Positions 1 through 6,338 of a stretch of 64,000 nt of DNA are shown here, piece after piece (within the stretch, counting starts at the first letter, position 1; each line of letters opens with the position of its first letter). The notes below the pieces were generated by a model. That model was given only the letters and a program-made list of their open reading frames with translations. It made no database searches and was not told where the DNA came from. The position numbers and the translations under genes are program-made. Origin of the DNA: Klebsiella sp. BIGb0407 (lineage in GTDB: Bacteria > Pseudomonadota > Gammaproteobacteria > Enterobacterales > Enterobacteriaceae); NCBI RefSeq assembly GCF_024807845.1, contig NZ_JANUEQ010000002.1, positions 186,001 to 250,000 on the forward strand, given 5' to 3'.

Positions 1-346
1 ACATAGTACCAATCAAGGCATCAAGAATACCGGCTCCGACACGACGAAAAGACCAGCCGGTTTTGGCAGCCGGTCGGGTATCCTGAGCGGCACCTTCCGG
101 CAGCAATTTAATCACTTCGGCATAAGCCTGAGAAACGGTATTGCCAATAATCACCTGGCATTGTGAATCGGTTTTTACCACCCCCATCACACCACTGATA
201 CTTTTTAATTTTTGAATATCAACGGGCTCGTCATTTTTCAGCACAAATCTGAGGCGAGTCATACAGTGAGTGACAGCAGTAATATTTTCGACCCCGCCGA
301 TAGCATCAACAATCGAACGGGAAACAGCCACATAGTTCTTGGACAT
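1..346 (-). CDS. ascF: PTS beta-glucoside (arbutin/cellobiose/salicin) EIIBC, N-terminal part
   Basis: Only the first 115 codons lie in the window; the gene continues past base 1. The start is ATG at 346. The visible part is an EIIB domain of the glucose superfamily with the phospho-acceptor Cys at residue 28 in THCMTRLRF, followed by the linker that leads into the EIIC domain (RRVGAGILDALIGTM). This wording closely matches what I remember of E. coli AscF. The protein would phosphorylate aryl-beta-glucosides and cellobiose during import. It is divergent from the ascG-like regulator at 706, the same arrangement as in E. coli, with an operator and a CRP-like site between them. A bgl, tre or scr type EIIBC is the alternative. 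Confidence 0.85.
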   Translation of the reverse strand, partial: MSKNYVAVSRSIVDAIGGVENITAVTHCMTRLRFVLKNDEPVDIQKLKSISGVMGVVKTDSQCQVIIGNTVSQAYAEVIKLLPEGAAQDTRPAAKTGWSFRRVGAGILDALIGTM

Positions 347-504
347 AGGTAAATGAGCTCTTGTAATCGCACTCTACATCCAGCGGTATAGGGCACTAAA
401 TGTAACGGCCAGACATCCCGTTTCATGGCGATTTATTTAAGTTTATGTATTAACTGATATTTCTATCGTTAATTGAGTATTTATGTTACTGAGCAACAAA
501 AGAG

Positions 505-516
505 GTAACCGGTTCC
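505..516. promoter_or_regulatory. Candidate AscG operator
   Basis: The segment GGTAACCGGTTCC has an 8-bp perfect palindromic core AACCGGTT at 507-514, the shape expected for a GalR/AscG-type LacI-family operator. It lies in the ascF-ascG divergent region (347-705), closer to ascF. Assignment to AscG is inference from position and core sequence. Confidence 0.5.
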
Positions 517-576
517 ACACAATATTTATTTTATTTGTTATTAATTCAATTTATTTTTAATTCGATTGTCATTTTA

Positions 577-592
577 TGTGATCGGGTTCACC
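577..592. promoter_or_regulatory. Candidate CRP-cAMP site, ascF-ascG region
   Basis: TGTGA-TCGGGT-TCACC matches the TGTGA-N6-TCACA consensus with one mismatch. It lies in the 359-bp divergent spacer that holds no gene. Catabolite control of a beta-glucoside PTS is expected for the family. Confidence 0.5.
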
Positions 593-705
593 AAATTCAT
601 TCATGTTTTAAATGGACTTCGCTCTGATAGCGGCACAGTTCTCTGCATCTCTGACGTTAAAAAATGTGTAAAATGATTCCGGTATCAATTGGTCGGGATA
701 AAGAC

Positions 706-1719
706 ATGTCTACAATGCAGGAAGTAGCGAAACGGGCAAACGTATCAAAAGCGACAGTTTCGCGTGTGTTGTCAGGGAAAGGCTATACCAGTGACGAAAC
801 CAAAGCGCGGGTGTATCAGGCGATTGAGGAAACGGGCTATCGCCCGAATTTGCTGGCGCGCAACCTTTCGACCAGCAAGTCCGCCTGTATTGGCCTGGTG
901 GTGACCAACAATCTTTATCAGGGCAGTTACTTCAATGAAATCCTGTCTCAGGCGGCCAAAAAGGTTGAGGATAATGGCCGGCAACTGATCCTGGTTGACG
1001 GCAAACACAGCGCCGAGGAAGAACAGGCTGCGATTCAATTTCTGCTCGACTTACGCTGTGATGCGATTATTGTTTATCCCCGCTTTCTCAGCATTAGCCA
1101 GATGGATGAGATAATTGAGCAACATCCCCAGCCTATTATGGTCGTGAACCGTAAACTGAGAAAAAATCAGAGCCACTGCATCGTCTGCGATCATAAAGGT
1201 TCCAGTTTTAATGCCACCCAATATTTAATTTCCCGCGGACATAAAGAGATTGCCTTTATTACCGGTTCGATGGACTCACCGACAGCCATTGAACGCCTGG
1301 CTGGCTATAAAGAGGCGTTGACTGCAAACGGAATAAATATTACCGAATCACTGATTATTCCAGGCCGCTGGACGCCTACTTGCGGTGTTCAGGCCGTCAT
1401 GAAGTTACACCACCAGGCTACGCCTTTTACCGCAATTCTGGCCAGCAATGATGATATGGCCATCGGGGCAATCAAAGCGCTGGACGATACAGGTATTGCA
1501 GTTCCTCAGCAGGTATCCGTTATCGGTTTCGATGATATTCCAACCGCTCCCTTCCTGAAGCCAGCTTTATCCAGTGTGAAAGATCCGGTTAATGAAATGA
1601 TTAATGAAGTGATTCATCGGGTTATTTCGATGCTCGATGGCGGGCATTTCTTAAAAGATAATATCTTTACGTCTGAATTAAAAATCAGGGATTCTGTGGG
1701 GGATGTCCCCGGCGTATAA
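706..1719 (+). CDS. ascG: LacI-family repressor AscG
   Basis: A 337-residue LacI/GalR-family regulator. The N-terminus is the DNA-binding HTH (MSTMQEVAKRANVSKATVSRV) with hinge helix, then a periplasmic-binding-protein-like sugar domain containing the family segment SVIGFDDI near residue 270. The length and wording match E. coli AscG (about 336 residues). An upstream in-frame ATG at 664 would add 14 residues before the canonical HTH; I chose 706 because LacI proteins start directly at the HTH and because of the E. coli length. It probably represses the divergent ascF operon in the absence of an aryl-glucoside inducer. It is followed by a strong hairpin terminator. Confidence 0.85.
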   Translation: MSTMQEVAKRANVSKATVSRVLSGKGYTSDETKARVYQAIEETGYRPNLLARNLSTSKSACIGLVVTNNLYQGSYFNEILSQAAKKVEDNGRQLILVDGKHSAEEEQAAIQFLLDLRCDAIIVYPRFLSISQMDEIIEQHPQPIMVVNRKLRKNQSHCIVCDHKGSSFNATQYLISRGHKEIAFITGSMDSPTAIERLAGYKEALTANGINITESLIIPGRWTPTCGVQAVMKLHHQATPFTAILASNDDMAIGAIKALDDTGIAVPQQVSVIGFDDIPTAPFLKPALSSVKDPVNEMINEVIHRVISMLDGGHFLKDNIFTSELKIRDSVGDVPGV

Positions 1720-1723
1720 ATGT

Positions 1724-1755
1724 AATAACGCCAGCAAGAAGCTGGCGTTATTTTT
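1724..1755. terminator. Rho-independent terminator after ascG
   Basis: A 12-bp perfect stem (AATAACGCCAGC / GCTGGCGTTATT) with the 5-nt loop AAGAA and a T tract on the + side. It sits between convergent ascG and the PTS IIC gene, and the A-rich left flank could let it act on both strands. Confidence 0.85.
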
Positions 1756-1775
1756 GATATTCGTCGCAGTGAAAA

Positions 1776-3032
1776 TTAACGAACAATAATCCCTAACAGA
1801 ATACCCAGGGCACCAAAGTCAGCATCACTGAAGGTGGTGTTGGCGAAGCCGATATTGCCAAGTACTGGCAGCAGGAATACTGGCAGGAAGGTAATCAGCA
1901 AGCCTTGGGCAAAGGCACCCAGAATTGCACCACGGCGTCCGCCGGTTGCGTTCCCAAAGACCCCGGCAGCTGCCCCCACGAAGAAGTGTGGTACTACACC
2001 CGGAATAATAACCGTCATATCCAACAGATACAGAGCAAACATACCAATTAAGCCTGCTGAAAAACTGCTCAGGAAGCCAACCAGTACCGCATTCGGTGCA
2101 TAAGGGAAGACGACCGGGCAATCCAGCGCAGGTTTCGCGTTAGGCACTAACTTATCGGAAATACCTTTAAATGCCGGGACGATTTCCGCGATAACCATAC
2201 GTACACCTTGCAGGATGATGTAGACACCACCGGCAAAAGTGATTGACTGCATGATGGAGAACATAAACCAGTTCTTACCGCCACTTAGCTCTTTCACCAC
2301 ATCCGCACCGGCAAAAAAGCAGGTGACCAGGAAAATAATGCTCATTGTGAACGAGATGGCAACCGGAGTATCACGTAAAAACAGCAGGCTTTTTGGCACA
2401 TTCATATCTTCCGTTGAATGCGCTTTATTACCAAATTTACTACCGATAAAGCCGGCCAGGACATAAGACAGTGTTGAAAAGTGACCGATAGCAACATCAT
2501 CAGAACCGGTGACTTTCTTCATATATGGATGAGCAATCGCCGGGAAGAAGACCATCGCCACACCGACAACCAGAGAGCCTACTGCAATCAGGGTCGTACC
2601 TGTCATTCCTGCCGTTGCCAGAATCACCGCCACCATCATTGACATAAATAAGGTATGATGGCCGGTCAGGAAGATAAATTTCCAGGGCGTAAAACGCGCA
2701 ATCAAAATATTGATAACCATCGCGAAGAACATAATCATCGCCATTTCTTTACCAAAACTTTTCTGTGCAACTGAAACGATAGCTTCGTTGTTCGGTACGA
2801 CACCTTGTATACCAAAGGCGTGCTGGAAAATATTAGCGAAGTCTCCCAATGATGAGACCACTAAACCCGCACCGGCACCTAAAATCACAAAACCCATAAT
2901 GGTTTTGACGGTACCTTTAATACATTCTGTCACCGGTTTTTTCTGTGCAATCAGGCCAATTAAGGCGATAAAACCGACCAGTACGGCAGGTTCTGACAGC
3001 ACATCACTCATCAAAAAACGAAAGAAATCCAT
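1776..3032 (-). CDS. PTS ascorbate-type IIC component (UlaA/SgaT family)
   Basis: A 418-residue polytopic membrane protein with about ten hydrophobic segments, resembling the UlaA/SgaT family of PTS permeases (for example MGFVILGAGAGLVVSSL near residue 45 and GNATGGRRGAILGAFAQGL near residue 360). It forms the translocation channel for a substrate phosphorylated on entry by the IIB and IIA proteins encoded just upstream (13- and 15-bp gaps). Start ATG 3032 has a GAGG ribosome site. The family includes the L-ascorbate transporter, but here no ula catabolic genes (ulaD, E, F or G) accompany it, so the substrate is unknown. Confidence 0.8.
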   Translation of the reverse strand: MDFFRFLMSDVLSEPAVLVGFIALIGLIAQKKPVTECIKGTVKTIMGFVILGAGAGLVVSSLGDFANIFQHAFGIQGVVPNNEAIVSVAQKSFGKEMAMIMFFAMVINILIARFTPWKFIFLTGHHTLFMSMMVAVILATAGMTGTTLIAVGSLVVGVAMVFFPAIAHPYMKKVTGSDDVAIGHFSTLSYVLAGFIGSKFGNKAHSTEDMNVPKSLLFLRDTPVAISFTMSIIFLVTCFFAGADVVKELSGGKNWFMFSIMQSITFAGGVYIILQGVRMVIAEIVPAFKGISDKLVPNAKPALDCPVVFPYAPNAVLVGFLSSFSAGLIGMFALYLLDMTVIIPGVVPHFFVGAAAGVFGNATGGRRGAILGAFAQGLLITFLPVFLLPVLGNIGFANTTFSDADFGALGILLGIIVR

Positions 3033-3044
3033 ACTGACCTCAGC

Positions 3045-3332
3045 TTAAAGTGCGCCTAACTCGGTTAATGCCACCGACAAGCGCTCTTTCATGGCTTTCT
3101 TATCGATCATATTTTCCAGTGAAACAATTTTCCCGGCGACGGACTGGGCAACGAGTTGCTCGGCAATGTCTTTAGTTCCGACAAAAATATCACTCGGCGT
3201 TCCTTTGGCAGAACCGAGATCGACATGGTCAACTTCAGCGCTGACGGACAGCTCTTTCAGGATGTTTTTGATGCTCATTTCCATCATCAGGCTGGTACCT
3301 AAACCATTTCCACAAACCACTGTAATTTTCAT
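3045..3332 (-). CDS. PTS ascorbate/galactitol-type IIB component
   Basis: A 95-residue IIB domain beginning MKITVVCGNGLGTSLMM. Cys7 lies in the phosphate-binding P-loop and is the expected phospho-acceptor. Family members pass phosphate from IIA to the sugar bound in IIC. The ribosome site AGGAG lies 8 nt before ATG 3332. It is the middle gene of the IIA-IIB-IIC operon. A galactitol-type IIB (GatB) would look similar, but the adjoining IIC is of UlaA type. Confidence 0.8.
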   Translation of the reverse strand: MKITVVCGNGLGTSLMMEMSIKNILKELSVSAEVDHVDLGSAKGTPSDIFVGTKDIAEQLVAQSVAGKIVSLENMIDKKAMKERLSVALTELGAL

Positions 3333-3347
3333 AACTGAACTCCTGGA

Positions 3348-3791
3348 TTAATAGCGTGCAATGACAGATAAGATTTCTGGCACGGTTGTGGCCTGTAAAA
3401 GGGCCTGAGTGTCTTGCTCGTTATCGAATAACTGAGCAAGCTGAGAAATGATTTCAATGTGACTTGTGCTATCTGTCGCCGCTAACACAATCAACAGTTT
3501 CACCGGGTCGTTTTCATCGGCATCAAAATTTACGCCAGAAGGAATCACTGTCAGCGCCAGAGACAGTTTGTTTGCGCCTTCTTCAGGGCGAGCATGGGGC
3601 ATGGCAATACCCGGGCCAACCACATAATAAGGGCCAATCGCTTCATGAGAGCGGTAGATAGCCTCAACATAACGTGGTTCTATCGAACCATTTTCAATCA
3701 ATGGCTGACAGGATATCGCTATGGCATCGCGCCAGTCTTTAGCCTGTTCGACTATCTGAACAACCTCTGTGGTTAATAAATTTTTTAGCAT
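3348..3791 (-). CDS. PTS fructose/mannitol-type IIA component (UlaC-like)
   Basis: A 147-residue EIIA domain of the mannitol/fructose fold. His66 in the block GIAMPHARPEEG is the canonical phospho-histidine that accepts phosphate from HPr. It is the first gene of the operon; ATG 3791 is preceded by GGAG. Upstream lie a CRP-like site centred about 65 bp from the start and three LacI-type operators. The length and motif fit UlaC (about 154 residues). Confidence 0.8.
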   Translation of the reverse strand: MLKNLLTTEVVQIVEQAKDWRDAIAISCQPLIENGSIEPRYVEAIYRSHEAIGPYYVVGPGIAMPHARPEEGANKLSLALTVIPSGVNFDADENDPVKLLIVLAATDSTSHIEIISQLAQLFDNEQDTQALLQATTVPEILSVIARY

Positions 3792-3848
3792 GCTTAACGA
3801 CTCCAGGTGGTGATGGCAAGCAGAGTAGATTTTTCACAAACAGATAAA

Positions 3849-3864
3849 TGTGATTGATCTCTCA
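3849..3864. promoter_or_regulatory. Candidate CRP-cAMP site upstream of the IIA gene
   Basis: TGTGA-TTGATC-TCTCA has one mismatch to TGTGA-N6-TCACA. Its centre at 3856.5 would sit at about -41.5 if transcription of the PTS operon started near 3815, a class II arrangement that leaves a short leader with a GGAG site. Inference from sequence only. Confidence 0.5.
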
Positions 3865-3880
3865 TTTTGTGACGCCATTT

Positions 3881-3938
3881 GGTAGCGCTATCATGAAAAC
3901 GTGATAGCGCTACCAAAAAACGATGATAGCGCTATCAT
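3881..3938. promoter_or_regulatory. Three LacI-type operators in phase
   Basis: The palindromic core TAGCGCTA occurs three times, at 3883-3890, 3905-3912 and 3927-3934, with centres exactly 22 bp apart. The third site is a perfect 16-bp palindrome (ATGATAGCGCTATCAT, 3923-3938). The first two are exact 13-nt inverted copies of each other (3881-3893 and 3902-3914). They lie in the 304-bp spacer between the PTS operon and the divergent LacI-family gene at 4096, its likely regulator. Confidence 0.8.
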
Positions 3939-4095
3939 CATTTCAGATTTATGATTCTGGTCAGGATGGATTTGCCCCTTTTTCCAGCATAATTTGAGTG
4001 ACTTATTGGTCTACAATGTACCGACCTGATTAGACAGATAAATGGCGTGATGAATATAATGGAAGCAATTGATTGTGAGTGCTCCGGGAGCCTGA

Positions 4096-5130
4096 ATGAA
4101 AACAACGCGTAAGCGCCGCAATACCGGGCGGGTTACATTACAAGAAGTGGCTAATTTTGCAGGTGTCGGAACCATGACCGTTTCCCGGGCCTTAAGAACC
4201 CCGGAACAAGTCTCGGATAAACTGCGGGAAAAGATAGAACAGGCGGTTGAAGCCTTAGGCTATATCCCTAATGGAGCGGCAGGCGCTCTGGCTTCAGGTA
4301 CCAGTAATATTGTTGCCGTATTGCTTCCTTCTCTGTCTGATAAAGCCAGCTCACGTTTTATTCAGTCACTGCAACAGGTACTCAATAAAAATGAATTTCA
4401 GCTGTTACTGGGCTTCCATGAACATAATCACCATAAAGAAGCCAAAATACTCACCACCCTGCTGCAAAGTAATCCGGCTGCATTAGTGATTTTTGGCTCC
4501 CAGCTAGCCGATGAAACTTATCAGATTATCGATAAGACAAATGTTCCTACTATTAACGTAGTGGGTGCACCCTATAGCCAGGCCCATATTTCTATAGAGA
4601 CCTCTTTTTCAGAAGCGACACGCAAACTGACTGAACAGTTACTCGATCGTGGATACAAGAATATTGGTTTTATTGGTGCAAATATGGATAACCGTCTGCA
4701 GCGTCAGGAACTGAATGGCTGGCATAAAGCCATGTTGAGTCATTATCAGAACTCAGATTTTGTGGTCACGACGCGGGATACCGCCAGCCTCCAGTTTGGC
4801 CGTTATGCGTTAAGTGAGATGTTACTGCAGCGGCCAGAATTAGATGCCGTGATTTGTAGCCATGAAGACATTGCCCTGGGCGTCATGTTTGAGTGTCAGC
4901 GCCGCTTACTGAAGATCCCCGGTAATATTGCCGTCGCTTGTCTGGACGACTCAGGTAGCTGCGACCAAACCTTCCCGACGATAACCGCTATCCACATCGA
5001 TTATCAGAATATGGGCAAAGTGACGGGTAACCTGCTGATTGAGTTACTCAGCGATGGCCAGGATGATGAACTGGACGAGCCACGCGTTGAATCATTCAGC
5101 TACCAGATTGAATTAAGACAAAGTACATAA
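4096..5130 (+). CDS. LacI-family regulator of the adjacent PTS (GntR/IdnR-like)
   Basis: A 344-residue LacI-family protein. After a basic leader (MKTTRKRRNTGR) comes the HTH VTLQEVANFAGVGTMTV, then a ligand domain. The basic tail before the HTH and the spelling GVGTMTVSRALRTPEQVS resemble the GntR/IdnR branch. ATG 4096 follows a GGGAG site. It is divergent from the three-gene Ula-type PTS, and the spacer contains three TAGCGCTA operators, so it very probably regulates that PTS and itself. The inducer is unknown. It is followed by a hairpin at 5151. Confidence 0.8.
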   Translation: MKTTRKRRNTGRVTLQEVANFAGVGTMTVSRALRTPEQVSDKLREKIEQAVEALGYIPNGAAGALASGTSNIVAVLLPSLSDKASSRFIQSLQQVLNKNEFQLLLGFHEHNHHKEAKILTTLLQSNPAALVIFGSQLADETYQIIDKTNVPTINVVGAPYSQAHISIETSFSEATRKLTEQLLDRGYKNIGFIGANMDNRLQRQELNGWHKAMLSHYQNSDFVVTTRDTASLQFGRYALSEMLLQRPELDAVICSHEDIALGVMFECQRRLLKIPGNIAVACLDDSGSCDQTFPTITAIHIDYQNMGKVTGNLLIELLSDGQDDELDEPRVESFSYQIELRQST

Positions 5131-5150
5131 AAACAAGAAAAAATACGCTC

Positions 5151-5171
5151 TTTCCCAGCAATGCTGGGAAA
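5151..5171 (+). terminator. Hairpin after the LacI-family gene
   Basis: TTTCCCAGCA / TGCTGGGAAA, a near-perfect inverted repeat with a very short loop, 20 bp after the stop codon. There is no run of T after it, so it is a weak terminator call. Confidence 0.5.
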
Positions 5172-5615
5172 AATGGCCATCAGGTTATGACATTCTTCCC
5201 GCTCATCTCTTCCGTACCGATACTTGAAGCCGCTCTGCTACTTATCAAAAAAGTTTGTAACCTTTCATTTAAAATCAATAACATGTAGGAACTTTCTTAC
5301 TTTATATTTTTAATTAAATCGCGAGAAATTATTCCTCTTTTATTTATTCTCTAGAGCGACGTCAAACTTTTATGAATTATTTATTCTTTATAAGGTTTCC
5401 CTTATACCCCTAATGATAACCCTCGAGTACTATGTACTTCTTCCTTGATGAGAACGATTTTTAAATTATTTAAATAGATGATTTAACGATGTAACCTCAG
5501 CAGAGAAATTAGTGATAGCAAAATGAATTTAATAGCATATGGCTTATTCCATATGTAACGAAACACTATTTTTTAAATAAAATATACACCCAATAAATTA
5601 AACAAGGCAATTAAA
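5172..5615 (+). promoter_or_regulatory. AT-rich fimbrial promoter region without a gene
   Basis: This 444-bp stretch before the pilin gene holds no convincing coding sequence. It is strongly AT-rich. Two short palindromes stand out: AGTAC-TAT-GTACT at 5426-5438 and CATATGG-CTTATT-CCATATG at 5536-5555. Either could be a site for the RcsB-like regulator encoded downstream, but that is a guess. I see no pair of inverted repeats of the kind that flank an invertible fim switch and no recombinase gene nearby. Confidence 0.4.
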
Positions 5616-6152
5616 ATGAAACTTAACGTATTAGCATCTTCCGTACTGGCTTTAGTTATTTCTAGCGCATCTTCATCTGTATTTGCAGCTGACGTTGGTA
5701 GCGGCACTATTAAATTTGATGGCACTGTTAACACCGGCGCATGTACTATTGTTCCTTCATCTGTAAACAAAGAAGTTGGCCTCGGTTCTGTACCTGTAGC
5801 TTCACTTCAGGTTGCAGGAAACCAGGGTCCGGTTTCTGATTTTACTCTGGAACTGACTAACTGCATGTTAGACCCAAGCAACAGCGGTACTGATTTCTCT
5901 AAAGTTATCGTAACCTTTACCGGTCAGATGGACACTGCTGGCAGCCTGTGGGCAAACAACGGTACCGCAGCAAATATGGGCGTACTGTTCCAGGATGCTA
6001 ACGGTGCTGACCTGACCAATAACGGTACTGTTGAACAGAGTCTGAGAGCAGGTAGCAACACCATTAACCTGACTGCACGTATGCAAGCTCTGGGTGCAGC
6101 AACAGCCGGTTCAGTAAAATCAACCGTTGCTTACGTACTGGATTACCAGTAA
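5616..6152 (+). CDS. Major fimbrial subunit (type 1-like pilin)
   Basis: A 178-residue pilin of the FimA/PapA type. It has a typical Sec signal peptide ending near residue 24 (SSVFAADV), the conserved first block GTIKFDGTVNTGACTI with the first Cys, a second Cys in LTNCML for the intradomain disulfide, and a C-terminal donor-strand-type ending with the penultimate Tyr (YVLDYQ). It is exported to the periplasm, capped by the chaperone and polymerised through the usher encoded downstream. It is the first gene of the operon and is separated from the usher by an intergenic palindrome that may protect or attenuate the message, in line with the pilin being the most abundant product. Confidence 0.92.
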   Translation: MKLNVLASSVLALVISSASSSVFAADVGSGTIKFDGTVNTGACTIVPSSVNKEVGLGSVPVASLQVAGNQGPVSDFTLELTNCMLDPSNSGTDFSKVIVTFTGQMDTAGSLWANNGTAANMGVLFQDANGADLTNNGTVEQSLRAGSNTINLTARMQALGAATAGSVKSTVAYVLDYQ

Positions 6153-6176
6153 TAGATACGAGCCAGCTTTATTGTT

Positions 6177-6237
6177 ATATCCCTGAATACTTCAAGTTGC
6201 AGCCAACGCGCATGCAACTTGAAGCATGATGGATATA
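6177..6237. repeat. Intergenic palindromic repeat (short form)
   Basis: An inverted repeat with outer arms TATATCC / GGATATA and inner arms CTTCAAGTTGCA (6190-6201) / TGCAACTTGAAG (6213-6224). It shares the CAACTTGAAG...ATGA...GGATATA end with the larger elements at 32390 and 63122. It lies between pilin and usher genes and would form a stable hairpin in the mRNA. Confidence 0.7.
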
Positions 6238-6338
6238 CAGTGCAGGCCACATCCTGCACTGTATATAAATAACTACACCTCTATTTTCCTATGACGAGTC
6301 CTGCTGAGTGCGATTATTTTTGATAATCAAAATTGCAT

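Noticed and set aside
5131-5615. Possible invertible fim switch
   Set aside because: No matching inverted repeats at the ends of the region and no FimB/FimE-type recombinase gene in the window.
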